Positions 1-13,550 of a stretch of DNA of 64,000 bases are shown here, piece by piece. The number at the start of each line of letters is the position of its first letter. The first letter of the stretch is position 1. The stretch is from NCBI GenBank assembly GCA_026120185.1, contig JANUWF010001193.1:310001-374000 (forward strand), given 5' to 3'. Position numbers and translations under genes: made by a program. Source of the DNA: Voacanga thouarsii (taxonomy: Eukaryota > Streptophyta > Magnoliopsida > Gentianales > Apocynaceae). Under the pieces are notes generated by a model. It saw only the letters and a program-made list of their open reading frames with translations. It searched no databases and was not told where the DNA came from.

Positions 1-3000
1 CCATCAACTGCACTATTCTGCTGGAAATCCCATCCTAGAGAATCCTCAAGCAGCGCTTTTAGTTTTCTCGCCTTAGAATGACCACCCAAAAAAAAAAGTT
101 AGGCTCACGTTCATAATAAGAAATAACTTTAGAATTCCCACAATAATGCTTACATGCAGAATTTCACCAGCATTCTGCCAGTAACTAAAATCATTGTTAA
201 CAAAAGATATATCAAAGAGAACTAATTCAGATAAGCTCTACTTCTCATATCCACCTTCGCAAATAAAAGCTCCACACAGGGAGAAGTAATATATTACTGT
301 CCTTCTGGACCCACAGAAGCATATGCTTGCATATGTAAACAGAAAACATATAGCATACAAAAGATTTATATTAGCATGCAACAAAAATTGATAGCCAGTT
401 CTCGAACACCCAAAGGAACTACAAACTAATAATTCTTCGAAATAGCATGCCACAAAGCTGGATAGCAAGTTTTCAAATACATACCAAAGACAAAAGGTCT
501 CCATCGACCATCGGAGCTTCTAGCACCAATGAAAAGAAATCCTGCAACAGAAGCCAGAGAATTAAACACAAAAGGATTCCTTTAATGAAGTCCAGATTGG
601 CCCTTTTAGAGCAGCCTAGAGACTCAACTGTAGAACATGCAAAATGGTTCAATTAATTAACAGTGTAGATAGTTCCTCCAGTTGAATTGACTTGTAATGT
701 GGTGGGAGAGGAAACTCAAGAGAGGATCATTAGGCCCTTTTTTTTTTTTGGTGCAGGGAAGGCTGACAAAAACAGAAAACTGAATTCTTAGGAATACACG
801 TCTACAAGTAGAGAAACTCGTAAGTGTTAGAAGATCTATCAGATTCGCATATCAAAATGGTGGTTTAAAAATCTTTATTTATAACTAAAAAAAAAAAAAA
901 ATAGTTTGATGGCACCAAATTTCTGACCAAGTAGCTAAAAACTTAAAAAGTATAGATGGATTAGACTTTAGACTTGAGGAAAGAATATCAATTTGAGGAA
1001 CCTAAATTTCATTTTCCTGAAGCATTTACACAATTCATTAATCATAACAAATGAAATCATCTAATTCAAGATATATATTGCTGATTCACATTCTTAACTG
1101 CAGCCATGGGTGACCAAGTAGCTGACGTGGCAATGAATGGGGATAAGAGAAACTTCCCATTTGCCTTCACCCTCTTTTTGTTGATCAAACTACTTGAAGA
1201 TAAGTGCACAAAAGCTCAAATGTGTAGAACTGGGAGAAGGGTGGCTCTGGAAGAAAGCAATATGCAGAACTGCCAAATTCAGTGATTCCACTAATTAAAA
1301 CATGCAAATGGATAATATACCTTGCAAAGGTGATGCAGAAAGCAATCAGCAGATAGCCAAGATTCATCCAACAGTGTTGACGCTCCTTTTCCTGCAAGGG
1401 CAGTATCATTTTGGCCCCTCTGAAATCCATACTTCAACTGATAATAAATGACTCTAATAAACTGCAAAATGTCCAAATAGAAGACAAGGCGCAAATCACC
1501 AAAAGTGTTATATGAGTTTGTAATCAAAGCAATATGTCTAAAAAACACAGAAAGGTTGATATACTTATGCATATTCGCCTGGATGAATACATAGTTAAAT
1601 TTTATTTAAAAAAAAAAAAATCAATCAGAAACATGCTTTTAAAAAGGTTCCAATTAAGGGGAAACAAGAAAGACTAAAAACATTTCCTGAGCACGTATTG
1701 AACACAATTTGCTAAGATTTGGCAATGTGAAATAAGATGCTCCCAGATGTCTAGTAATCCATCCCAAACCACCAAATATGTGAAAACCAGAATTATCTAA
1801 AGAGAGGTGAATTCAAATGTACCTTTGTGAAAAGCCCACTCCTTGTATGCAGAGGCTGCAAAAGACACAATTATTTTGATGAGAACTTGTAGCAAGATTG
1901 AAGCTCAATGACAACCTACCTAGACACAAAATTACCAAAAAAGAAGCAACAACTTCACAAAACATTATCAAAATTCTCTAACGAGCTAAAATCCTAGTTT
2001 TACAGAGCATAAATAAACTGCTAATGGTTGAAACATACATGTAAACCAATCTCTGTATGACAAACTAAAGGAGTAGTTTTGATGAATTTATTTACTGGAA
2101 GTGTTCCTGAACATGCAACAACAATGTTCTCTTTAACCATGTTACTGAAAACAGTTCTTTCAAGTATGTTTGAAAGCAGTCCCAAACATGCAATAACAAG
2201 TTCTGTTTGCATCTCACACTTACAGCTTCTGTACATTCCAATAAGAGGCTAACCACAAGCTTCCACTGCAAAAATGCTTCAAGTGACTGCCCCATCTGTA
2301 TATGATTCAAGTTAAATTAGAGACTTAATAATTGCAGTAAAGTGCACAATGCTGCTATATTGAAATCAACAGTGGAACTAATTGGAACATAAAGGATTTG
2401 ACTTGTACCAGAAATGCAATAAAGGTAAATTGCAGCTCTGCTAAAAGCAAATCTTCTGCACCACTGTATTCATTCATCAGTATGCTTTCCAGAAGCTGTG
2501 TCTGAGATGAAAGCAAAAACCCTTTCTCAAATCAGCAAAACCAGTAAACATTCAAACACTCAAAAAGATAAATTGTGACAAAAATACCTTGTCAACGTTC
2601 AGATTGGTAAGCTCCTGCCCACTAAGTCCTCTGTGCTTGATAACACGAGGAATTGGTGTGTAGTAACAGCCTTTCCTTTGAGACTTTTCCACAGGTCTTG
2701 CGAACTTACTGTTCTTTAACTGCTCAGCTAAAGCTTTCTCCATGGCTGTTTTGGGAATGTTTCCAGTCATGTCAGTCTCACATGCAACTGTAATTTCTCC
2801 TCCAATAGGTTCTGTAAATTTCATAACAAAATTCAAGTCAGAAAGGAAAAGGAAAAAAGAAAAATACAGGCAAAAGGAGAATGCAGAAATATATAAAGAT
2901 TCTTCATAAAGAAATCCCATCCCTCAAAGTTGGAATAGAATTGCCTCTACGAACAGTGATTTTGATGCTTGTGAAATCCAAAAAAAAAATGGAACTGTAG

Positions 3001-4755
3001 TACATTAAGCTGTTCGTGACGAAGCAGTCAATGGGATACAAAAGTCAACATGGCTCATAAATGTGTTATTCTGAAACCATCTGAGTGACTCCTTTCAGGT
3101 ATTATTTATTTATTTATTTATTTTGGAAGCTAAACTGTGTCAGCAGAGATGCCTTTTCTTTTCTTTTTCTCTTGTTTTGGTTCAGCATGTATGTTGGAAG
3201 CAGGAGATATTAGCTCGGTTCTGGAGGAGTGGGGGACTGGACTAAGAAGTGAGGTGGGAAGGCTTAACAACACCACCAAAGGGGGAAGAGAGGGGAGGGG
3301 GGTTGTGCGATTGATACACCAGTCAGTATGGTTTAAAAATATTCACCACTGAAAAGGGCTATTCATATGCCAAGTATCTTAACCATGTATATTTAACCAT
3401 CGGGCATGATATTATTAATTCAAGACGGGATCCCCTAGGTCCAGATAAACAGAGAAAAATTCAAGACAAGTAAATAAATGAAACTTCGGTATACAGATTC
3501 TTTGGCTATGCAGTGCTTACCAAGGCGTTGAATGGTATCCTTTGTGATGTAGTTAGACAAGCGCTTCCAATCTCCATACTGATCCAGGGCATAAGGGCCC
3601 AATTGTCTGTCGAATTCCATTCTTTTCACTGCCTCTGTATATCTATATTCCTGTATTCGAACACCAAGTCAGATAGCACACATGAGCTAGTACAACACTA
3701 AACATAAGCTATAGAAACTTTCCACAAAAAGATATTGTTTTGGATTTTCTGGTGCATATATATGTGAGACAGCAAACAATGATGGTTGATGATTTTCATG
3801 TATATACATACATCAAGAAGAATTCGATGCGTAATGTTCAAAAACAGACCTCTTCATCTGACAATTTGACAAAATGTTCCTCTTCTTTATCCCATTTCCG
3901 GACTATCACCTGTTTAAGCCAATTCAAAAATTCACAAGGTTAGTCCAACTTCATTAATTGACATAAAATAAGAGCCGCTCTCACCCAGAAAAGGGCAAAT
4001 AGAATCGCAGCAAAGTCCCATAGAGGTACAAGTACAAAATCAAAGCAAAAGATGGAAAAGGGAAAAGCAGGAGACAAGATTCATACTCATTTTACTTCCA
4101 ATTCTAAGCCTAAGAATGTGATTCATTTGACTAACTTGTAAATTTTTGCTAAATACTAAATTATATATAGCCCAAACACGTTTGGTTTTGAGCTCAGATC
4201 AGGACTCAAAATATTTGAACTAAGCCAGCACTTTAGAATTGATTAATAGGAAATAAATATTACCAATTTCAATGATATACCAGTAACAGTAAGAGAAATT
4301 ATGTTTGTCTTAGAACCTGAGATGGACGCGCATCAACAAAAAATCCAATTATTGGCGAGAATTCATTGCCTTCCCTGCAGAAAAGTACAAAATTTTCTCA
4401 AATAAGCCATTAAAAGCCTGTGAAAAAAGCAGATATCGACAAAGAAATGAAAAATAACCCTATGTAGAAACTTACCTGTTGGATGAACTATAGTAGACAA
4501 AATGAACACCATGAGGAATCATCTTAATACCCATAAAGTTGGGTCCAGAAGAAAACATCTGCAACAGAAATTATTCCGTTTATTCTCATAAGTATCCAGA
4601 AATTGAATGAAAACAAAAACACTCCACAGAAAAATAAGAATCGAAACAAAGACGAGTACCTGAGTATCAATGCCAATAAGCGTGTATTGAGGAACATCGA
4701 GGAGAAGAAGAGTAGCGCCGCGCTTCACCAACTCGAACGCCGTTTGCTGATCCAT
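1..4755 (-). CDS. AAR2: AAR2 family protein, U5 snRNP assembly factor (3' end outside window)
   Basis: AAR2 is known to bind Prp8 and the RNase H-like domain region during U5 snRNP maturation, in cytoplasm and nucleus. Twelve exons read in frame: 4755-4660, 4558-4476, 4374-4317, 3909-3850, 3650-3521, 2811-2588, 2501-2409, 2295-2224, 1855-1823, 1461-1321, 541-485 and 71-1. All introns are GT-AG. They give about 372 residues; the family is slightly longer, so roughly the last 20 residues lie beyond base 1. The start is the ATG at 4755 (MDQQTAFELVKRG); an in-frame TTG three codons upstream is ignored. Family-typical segments are DVPQYTLIGIDTQ near residue 20, GPYALDQYGDW near 115, PKTAMEKAL near 165, SGQELTNLNVDK near 205, VIYYQLKYGFQ near 287 and LGWDFQQNSAVDG at the end. 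No frame break is seen. Exon 9 is only 33 bases. The next gene on the same strand is PDXK, about 1.5 kb upstream. Confidence 0.93.
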
Positions 4756-5132
4756 CTCATTCAAACAACGTTATCAATGAATAATTGAGTGGTTTGGTTG
4801 CTTGGAGTTGATTATTCTAGGGTGTGCTAACGAGTTCTAGCTGATAATGCCGTGATATGCGTGAAGGTTGGAACTTGGACGTGTACACTCTACAGGGGTC
4901 GAGTCCAGAAGTTTCTCTCAACTCTATTTGCCGTTGCCGCCAATCTCCCTCAGTTTCCTTCCTACGTTTTTTCACTTTGATTTTCCCTCTAATTTACTTT
5001 TATATTTTCAGGCAGCACGACTTAATCGAGGAATGCTAAAAGCGGAACCTAGAGATAGCGAGTTACGATTACTTATTCGGCCACAATGATAGAGCAATAT
5101 CATGATTTATTATTTGATAATGTATAATTTAT

Positions 5133-5416
5133 TAGTCCTTCCGTCTTACTAAAATTGATCGTGGTTGACTTGGCACGATATTTTATGTAAAAATAAAAGT
5201 TATAATATAATATAATATAGTATAATAAAAATAAGAAATATATCGGTCCCACCATATTTTATACCAAATCTAATTATATTAAAATAATATATATCGGGTA
5301 TATTGATTATTTTATAATAAATTATATAATAAAAATTTTCTTTTTAAAGAAAGTGTCAATTTTTTGGGACAATCCAAAATAATAAGTAGATCAATTTTAT
5401 TGGGACGGAAGTAATA
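5133..5416. mobile_element. Stowaway-like MITE
   Basis: The ends are inverted repeats of about 25 bases. The left reads TAGTCCTTCCGTCTTACTAA and continues AAATTGATC; the right end (5389-5416) is its reverse complement with a few changes and closes in GGGACGGAAGTA. CTTCCGTC-type ends flanked by TA are characteristic of Stowaway MITEs (Tc1/mariner). The 284-base interior is AT-rich and noncoding. A diverged relative lies at 33213-33472, sharing the subterminal ACGATATTTTAT and the (TATAA)n tract. Confidence 0.8.
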
Positions 5417-5737
5417 TAAATTAGGAATAAACATTTAAAGTAATTTATTGGAGGCATATGTGATTTTAAACTATATATGGCTCGCGTCTCATCTCTTTTT
5501 ATGTTTTATTTTTTTTATTTTGTGTAAATATAATATATTAACAAATGAAAGTTAACTAAATATTTTATGAAGAATAATTAGAAAAATTGGCACAAACATT
5601 TTTGTCTATTTTTCATCAAAAGGCTCAAATGGTTGCTTCATCTATTTTTTCTTGTAAACAGCTAAAAGCTGTACTAAGTCAGAAACCATTTTTAGTGAAA
5701 TTATACTTAATTAGAAACCAATTTTAGTAAAATTTTA

Positions 5738-5992
5738 CACAATGTTTGATTCACAACAAATGAAGGGGAGGAAGAGAGGAAGGGGAAGGGGACTTTTATT
5801 TTTATCGCGTGAAATTTATTTAAATTTGAATAGATTATTTAACTGATATAAAAGGGAAGCTCTTTCTTTTTTAATTTACTTCTCATCTATCTCTTTTTCC
5901 TAACCAAATGATATAAATCACCTATTTACATTTAACTTTAAATGTTCTTTACTTTTCTTCGCTCTTTTCACACCAATCAAACATACTGTTAG
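5738..5992. mobile_element. Small MITE with TTTGATT-type terminal inverted repeats
   Basis: The left end ACAATGTTTGATTCAC and the right end (reverse complement AACAGTATGTTTGATTGG) form an imperfect inverted repeat. Inside are a purine-rich GAAGGGGAGGAAGAG tract at the left and a pyrimidine-rich tract at the right that are roughly complementary. The purine/pyrimidine arms and TTTGGTT-like ends resemble Tourist/PIF-Harbinger-like MITEs. Target duplication is not clear. Confidence 0.5.
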
Positions 5993-6268
5993 TAAAAAAA
6001 TATGATATAATGATTGAATTACAACTCTTGATATGAGTATCAATTGACACGTTTGAATATTATTAAAAGATTAGAAGATCTCTAATATTATTAGTATTAA
6101 AGAGGAGAACAATACAAAGGCAGACATTACAACTACTGTAGGAAATACAGGGCAAAACTAACTTGCAGTCCAAAAGCATCATAATCTTATTATATTAGAT
6201 TAGATAATACAGTTGAACGTACATTGTGGATAAAACAATTATCAAGTGTCGATTTTGACATCAAAGAG

Positions 6269-9200
6269 TTAATTGTATCCTTCAGCGTTGTACTTGACTT
6301 GTGGCTTCCTAATGTCATCTTGACTCTGAATTAATCGAATTTCCAAACTGCTTGATTTGCAATCATATCCAGCCCTTTGATAATCTTCTACCGTTCTAAG
6401 TAGGAGTGCCTGCAAAAAATATAAGATGGTATTGGAGTCGCCCAATAAGTTGGATAAAGTAGGTGAAAGTAAAAAATTGACTTTATATGTGCTGATTTTT
6501 GTAACTAAGTAGAAAATCGATAAAATGGAACTCATATTATCAGCGGGTATGAAACCTGATCCTTTCCCTTAAGGGTTTGCAGTGGGATGTTTATGGAAAG
6601 GGAAGAGATCCCTTGTCAAATAATATCTATGATTTGCTGGTTATAGATCTGCTCCGCCACCCCACCCCAAGGAACAGAGTGAAAGGAGTTGAAAATCAGT
6701 AAATAAAATAGAACAGAAACAGTACGTATCCCAAAGAAACCAGAATTTCCATGTTCCATTGGTAACCAAAGAACCCAAGAGAAAATTGATTGGAGTAATA
6801 CAAGGCTTATCTAGTTATCTGGTTATTCAGGTGGTCACTATAAGTTCCTACACCATGCAAAAGGAAAAGGAGGTATCATTTGGTATGGTTTTGTGCTGCA
6901 GTTTTCCCTTGGTAGCATAAACAGTTTACACATGTCGAAAAGGGAAAAAGCAAGAATAAAACTGCTGAGATGCATACTTGCAAGCTTGATACAGCCAGTT
7001 CTGCCGCTTTGTCAAGGTTGTCAGGATATTTCTAAGAATAATAAGACAAAATTGAAGTCAGAAACCAAGTGAAACAGGTGAAATGACTTAAGAAATCCTC
7101 AGGTTAGTCGAGCTGTACATTACTCCATCCAAGCAGTAGGGCAGTCATTAGATCCCCGGTCCCCTGCAAGTGCACAATGTATCCAATGAAAATAAGATCC
7201 GTAGCAAAGGTTGAACAGAAAAGCTCAGAACTAAATGCCATGGATGGCAATGTTTCCCTTCTTAATTCAGGGTTTTATCAGTGTGTGGGGTAGTTAATGA
7301 ATGTTTATTTCCTGACACTTGCATTATTCAAAAAGGATCCTGCTAAATGATGGTTCAAGTATATGCATACCGTGAAATAAGCAGGAATTTTGGGTATAGC
7401 AATCTTGAACTGTGTAGGAGGTTGTCCCTATCACAAAAAAGAATTAAGTACACAGTGATCACACTTAGGATTTCAAAATTGTGCTACTAATTAACACAAA
7501 AAATCTTAGAGTAATATATAGTGCCATCTGGCACTTTGACATGCTTGGAAAAAAAAATGGAGGAAAAACATTCGTACTTCTACCAACTACTGACTGCAAA
7601 AAAGACTCTACAGTAGCCACCATTTGAAAAAAAATGAAATAAAAGGGGAAGGGAAAGATAATCCTATCCAAGCCCCAGTGAGGTTCAACTGGACCTCACT
7701 TTACTTGCATACCTTTTCCTTCTGATGACTGCCAATAAGGAGAAGATTGCCGTCCATGTTTATGCTTGTTATCACAACCTGATACCAGCCAAAAGCTTGC
7801 ACATCATATTGTCAAATTATAAGCAATTAATGGCATGACATTACATGATAAGGCAATGTAATTTCCAACATCGCACATCATGCACACCCCTTAACAACTA
7901 TTCTGCATCTGCCGAATGATTGAATTGCCAAAAAACAAAGCATCTATTCCTCAAAGTATGAGCGGTTATTGCTCAGTATGAGGAAAAGTTGATTCCCATT
8001 GAACATAATAAAGCCAGCAATAAATGGGGCGTGTAGCACATGAAGATTTGGCAAAGAATATCTAATTTTTCTCTTGTTGAAGAAGAAAAAGGAAATTGAG
8101 AAGACATGCATATTATTTGAGTTCAGACAAACTCTTTATAGATTTTCCAAGAGTAGAAAACTTAAGATCACTAGAACTGGTATCTGCCCAGGCATAGTTG
8201 AATTTTCTGCCCAACAAAATCAGGAAAACATCATTTTTCTTCCCTTAACTACAATTAATTGTATCTGATGTTTTCACTAAGCTGCAGGATGATTCTCCAA
8301 GAAAGGATGACAATTTGAATTGGATTGATAGGAGATGACGAGAAATTTATTCCTACAAATCATTTTTCCATGTCATATAACAATCGGAATCAAGAATGAT
8401 ACATCTCGAAGAGGTTCATCGGCAAGTAATCTCACTTGAAAAATAAGCTGTTAGAAGTGTAAGAAATATGGAAATAGAACTTCAAAGAAAAAGCTGTGCA
8501 GGATACCTTTGAAGGTCCAGCAGCATGCAGAATTTTGCAAGCTTCACGTCCATCTTGTTCAGATAAAATCCTGTGAAAGAAGAGTCTTCTTAGGATAGAA
8601 GATGAAGTCACACAAAGAACAGTAAAAAAATTCCAGAACCTAAATATCTTCCATTCCTATGATGCAACAAACTTTGGTCAAACGTGCATGACTTAAGTAT
8701 CAGGATGATACAAAGAATACCTGAACCCGGTCAACTGTTCTGCTTCAAACTGATTAGGTGTCAACATGGAAGCAACAGGCACAACCTAGAAGTTAAAATA
8801 GGCGTGAAAATTTGTTATCAAAAAATGAAGAATGTCAATGCGATAGCAAAGGAAGAGAGACAGCCAGGAAAAAGAAACTGATAAAGCTCAGCAAAACCAT
8901 TCAGGTTTAAATGCATTAGTCTGCTACAAGTAAAGTTCCAATTTATACTGTTTTTTTTTTTTTTAACTTTTTTATTTTGTGTGAAAGTTACCTACTACAT
9001 AAAGACATTTTTGGTTTCTCTTAGTAGTTTTCACTTGGATGTTAACTACTTCAAATTGGAGAAATTCAATAGAGAGCTAAAAATATAGCTTTTATGTCGT
9101 GTTATGTGTTTAAGGTAACTTTTTCCTTCAGAAGTGATGGGAATAGAATAATTATTAAATAACCACAAATTCTAGAGCACAACTTGGAATATTGCTAGTA

Positions 9201-12024
9201 TGAGTAAAGTGCTAAAGTAAACTGAATAAAACAAGATGAGCAAAAATTGTGCATGGCAATTATACACAAGCCATAAAAGTTACAATAAATAACTGAAGGC
9301 CTGATTTTCTCAAAGAAAATTTGAATCCTAATTATATAGGGTCAATTGAGGTTGCAAAGTCCTGAATCCAAGATTTCAAATGAAGACAGTAGAAGTCTAC
9401 CTTCTCACGATACACTGATACCAGCTCCGGAGGGACATAAAGCTTTCCTTCATCACCCATCACTGGATCACAGACTAGCAAAAAGAATCCAATTATAGAG
9501 AATGGATACGGAAAGTGAAGAAATACCCTCCAACAGTAACCCAGATAATTGTTGGTTTACCCCAGTGGGAGAGAAACAACATATCTCAGGCAGATTGCAG
9601 CACCCATTGAGCTATGCCAATCTAAGTAACAAATTGATAACAAGTGATGCACATACCATATGTAAGATTGGGGTTGATAGACCGAAGCTTTTCAACAGCT
9701 TTTAGCACAGTGTTCAAGAAGGAAACAGAACCAATATAACCTAAAATAAGCGGCAGATATTAGCATACACATTGAACAAAAACTTTGTCAACAAGCAAGA
9801 AACAGTTAACAAAAGATAAGTTGAAAGCGAGTTAGCAAAGGATGAATTGAACTTCAATTACTTCAAATCACATATGTAGGAAAGCCTCGATGCAAAGAGA
9901 CATGGTCATATTACAAGTTTTAGTCAATGTATGCAATAAGGTGTGATATAACACATAGTGGTGTATGCATATGCCACCAACTAGTTCTTTTCCTTTTCAT
10001 TTAACTTTTTATAAGAGTTTCTTCTTTAATCAACAGTTGATTGTCCACCATTCATAACTTCATATTCTCTTCCTTTTTACTGAAGACATGATAAATTTTA
10101 AATGAAAGAGAGCAAACTCTACCTATGTTTCCTAAGGGTGACCCCAATAACAACAAACCCACTTTTCTTCAGAAAGAGAGAAAATTGCTCATGTGCTTGT
10201 ATAGAACAAAATTGGAATATTTTAGTGACAGAATCGTGATCAATAACAATATAGATTAACAATAAAGAGGAAGGACGTGTGGGGATCAACTAAACATGCA
10301 CATTGATAAAAATATTAGTAACTAGATGACAAATAACATAGTCAATGCCAACCTCGATGGAGGTTTTCATTAGCTAATAGGGCTAATACATCATATGCAG
10401 TGACACAGCATCTATTGAATAAAACAAATTTGCAAGTTATCACAAGGAAACCAGAATATGTTGTAGCATTAGACTATGTCGTGATTTATAACTTTTGAGT
10501 ATGTTAAGGGTACACAGACAGAACAAGTAGATATCATGATATAGCAGAAAAGAAATTAGATGTAATTTAACAAGAAGTATCACAATTCTTGGATTTTCCA
10601 ATTAAGAAAACCCCCAAAAAGTACTCCACCATACCTGTCAATAAATGGGTATAGTATAATAAATCATTAGCTTCAAGGCCTTCTATTAAATCCCATAGTT
10701 GTTCTCCATTCAAAACTTGCCCCTTAAAAGTGGGGTATCCTGCACAATCCATGGGTTAATTAGCAACAATGTGTAAAGTGCATCGGCCACTTATGTGATT
10801 AGCCTGAACTTGTATGCATAAATGACCCCGCACCATATTTCAGGGCTCAAGGTTGTTTTGAGTGAAATGATATAGCAGCTTGCCTGTGTGGTTTGAGAAC
10901 TGTACAGAATTGATGGGGTCCACATCATAGCCCAATAGTTGAAGCGGGAAGACAGCTGATTTGTTGCCCACATATCCCTGAATTTGAAAACAAATTAGCT
11001 CAACAAAAAACTCAAAATCTCTGAATATCTGAATCTAAAGTAGATCATATGCCACTTGGATGCTTTAAAATAGAATACAAATGTTTAGTGAATACAAAAA
11101 CTTGGGCTATACGGACAATAGTTGCAATGTCTATAAATACATAATTCTTGGTTTTATGTATCAAAATCAGGTTCGTCCAATGATGAAAATTTATTTTGGT
11201 TAACTGCTAATACATCCATTTTTGCTAAATAAGTGTCATGGAAAATAAAGTCTTTTTTCCCTTCAAAGAACAAAGCATTTATCTTAAACACTTTCATGCA
11301 TGCACCTAGTCTTTATGATCCTTTCACTTCATCCATGGGGGACATGACAGAATATACAATCCTAATAATACAAATCCCTGCTCTTGCTTTTCCAGGCAGA
11401 ATGTTAGCTTATTGAGCATCCAGTAATCTATCACAGCATTAACTACAAGACATATAGGGCACAGACCTTACCCATTGCCATGCAACCTTTTCAAATGCCG
11501 TTTCAATTTAGTCTTCACTAACCCCCAATTCTCACAAACTCGTGACAACATTTTTTTTTCATTTTTCTGGTCAAGAAAGCTTTGATCTTTGACAAATTAG
11601 GAAACAATCTTCACGCAGAAAGAAAAGGGGCATTCCCGTTTCATACACAAGTTGAACAAACCAACCAGAGGGACTACGTCTCAAAACAAGCTCCAATCTT
11701 GATGATTAAATAGAAAGCTCATTCTTTTCTCATATTTCCCAGACCTCCACATCCAAACACTTACTTTGTTCCACACCGCAATTGATTTTTAACAGCTGAC
11801 AGAATCTCAAACAGGTATTTCTCCGATCAATCAATAGTACTACCCAAATTTGCAGGTGCAAGACAAGGTTAAAAATAATCACAGTTCTGAAATAGCTTTT
11901 GGGTTTTGTTCAACATTAGTCAAAGTCAAATCAACAAGAGTACCTGAACAGTGTGAGACTGAATACTGAGAACTCTCCCTGTTCCCGATGGCAGAGCTAA
12001 AGAAAGCACAGGCGGAGGCGCCAT
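6269..12024 (-). CDS. PDXK: Pyridoxal kinase (vitamin B6 salvage)
   Basis: The enzyme phosphorylates pyridoxal, pyridoxine and pyridoxamine with ATP; the Arabidopsis orthologue is SOS4. Twelve exons: 12024-11944, 10977-10884, 10739-10635, 9740-9657, 9474-9401, 8785-8721, 8570-8507, 7778-7713, 7427-7371, 7163-7119, 7031-6978 and 6409-6269, giving 309 residues, the family's cytosolic length. The ribokinase-fold features are present: the N-terminal [12 protein letters not shown] (about 20-31), GYPTFKGQ near 59, DPVMGDEG at 124-131, [14 protein letters not shown] near 152 and the GTGD anion hole/catalytic Asp at 231-234. All introns are GT-AG except intron 2, whose donor is GC at 10883. The start ATG follows an in-frame open stretch and an acceptor at 12050, so a longer plastid-type N-terminus from an upstream exon cannot be excluded, although no upstream coding exon was found. 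Confidence 0.95.
10740..10883 (-). other. PDXK: GC-AG intron in the pyridoxal kinase gene
   Basis: Exon 2 ends in CACACAG and the intron begins GCAAGC. Only a break here gives the conserved residues HTGYPTFKG when joined to exon 3 at 10739. GC donors are a small minority class of plant introns spliced by the U2 machinery; the strong upstream CAG and downstream AAG match the usual compensating consensus. Confidence 0.88.
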
Positions 12025-12560
12025 TACTGACTCCTTCGAGTTCCTCAACCTGCAAAATAAACCCTCAAGATCAAAATGTATACTCTCCTACGCAGTGTTA
12101 CCAATACAGACAATCAGTGCGATTCAAAAACCAATGATTCACCTGGAATTGGAAAAGCTACGGATTGGTTTCAATTCAACGCGAGCAATGACCACGGATC
12201 CAAACATACGCAATTATCTCCTCAATTATTGCATTTAATTAGCTTAACACGCCACTGCAATAATTAATTCAACAAAATCTGCAAGTGAATAATATCATAT
12301 TCGGATTCGTTGACAATGTGCAGTCAAGTCTGTCGACGAGAGCAATTGAGCATAAACAAAAGTCCTGTCAAACATATATATACAATAGTCCGAGGGAGGG
12401 CAGTTTTGGGATTCACAGTGGAGAAAGGGACATTCAACGTCCCAGGAAATTGCTTCAAGAGGCCAAATGGAACCTGTCTGGATATGAAAGAGCGGTAAAA
12501 GGCAGCTGAGAAGATGACAATTTTAGGGTTCCGCCATTACTGACACGCACGGAGTAATGT
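12025..12560 (-). promoter_or_regulatory. PDXK 5' leader, probable leader intron and promoter
   Basis: A good acceptor (TTTTGCAG) ends at 12050, 26 bases before the PDXK ATG, so the 5' leader is probably spliced to an upstream noncoding exon. No ATG-initiated frame continuing into the PDXK frame was found up to 12560. Exact transcription start is not visible. Confidence 0.4.
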
Positions 12561-13550
12561 GATCCGGGTCCAATTACAAGGGGCCACGTCAATGAAGTGT
12601 GTTTGGTCGCGTTCCGTTCAGCAAAATTATATAAGGGTGTAAATTTATAATATGTAAAGTTGTGGGATAAACGGCTGTGGTTTGATAACTTAGCATAATT
12701 AGGTGAAAAACTATTTTTTTTGTTGACTTCTTGATTGTTTTGCCAATTTGTGAAGTATTTTGTAGTATTTCTTTAGGTTTTTTTTTAGGTTTATTAATTA
12801 GGTATGAATCTTAGTTTTAGAATTTTATATTTAGTTCATAGGTTTTGTTTGATTCTTATTATCTTTAGAGTATATTTTTTATAAGAATGAAATGTGTTAT
12901 TTATAGGATTGTTTCTCGATTTGATTTCTTCAGATTTAATGTTATATTAATACCAGATGCTTCGAATTCCTTGCATTTTTTGAAATTCATTGTTTTGTTT
13001 GTTTTGTTGGTCTTCCATTGCATTGGAGATATCGAATTGGAAGATGGACCATTCTTCGTTGAATTGGAAGATGGACAATTTCAGCCGTTGTCTCTGTCAT
13101 TCTGTTCCTCTGGCCTTTTGCTATTCCAAAAACCCAATCTTTCTTCCTCTTCTCTTTCCTCCTCTTCCGATCCCTACAAACATAATAGTATAAAGTAATC
13201 TTCTTCAATACTACAAAAACCCTATCCCATTATCTCGCACTTTCTTCGCCGCCAGCGTTCGCTTCTTCTCTGCACTCACACACTCTCTCTCTTCTCTCGC
13301 ACATTTCTTCTCCTCTCGCTTCGCTTTTGATCTAACTCTGCAGAGAGTCTGAGTTGAGAGCTGAGCTCTTTCAAGCAGAGTTCCCATAATCGAATTGAGG
13401 GCTTTACTGAGTTAGCTGAAGGGCGATCTTGCAATTCGCTAAGTTAGCTGAAAGGCGATCTTGCAGAGTTCCGACAAATCGAATTGAGGGGTGACGGCTA
13501 TTTGAGTTGGGCGAGAATCAGATACCACGGAAGCACCAAGAAATCCTAAG
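12561..13550. promoter_or_regulatory. Divergent promoter region between PDXK and the unknown plus-strand gene
   Basis: About 1 kb between two divergently transcribed genes. From 13240 the plus strand becomes CT-rich (CACTCTCTCTCTTCTCTCGC), as in many plant 5' leaders and Y-patch core promoters. A 20-base segment around GAATTGGAAGATGGAC occurs twice at 13032-13075. No coding sequence is supported; open frames on both strands at 12887-13208 overlap each other and match nothing I know. Confidence 0.4.

Larger units (their letters stand above)
4756..6268. other. Intergenic region between AAR2 and the PDXK 3' end
   Basis: This 1.5 kb holds the AAR2 5' leader and promoter next to 4755 and two MITEs listed separately (5133-5416 and 5738-5992). 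A short imperfect direct duplication lies at about 5665-5737, where a segment around AGAAACCA-TTTTAGTGAAATTATAC is repeated. No open frame with recognisable protein similarity is present. Confidence 0.6.

Noticed and set aside
4756..4764. Earlier AAR2 start at 4764
   Set aside because: The codon is TTG; the first in-frame ATG is at 4755 and gives the family's usual start.
13032..13075. Duplicated GAATTGGAAGATGGAC
   Set aside because: Two short adjacent copies only; too small to interpret as an element or operator.
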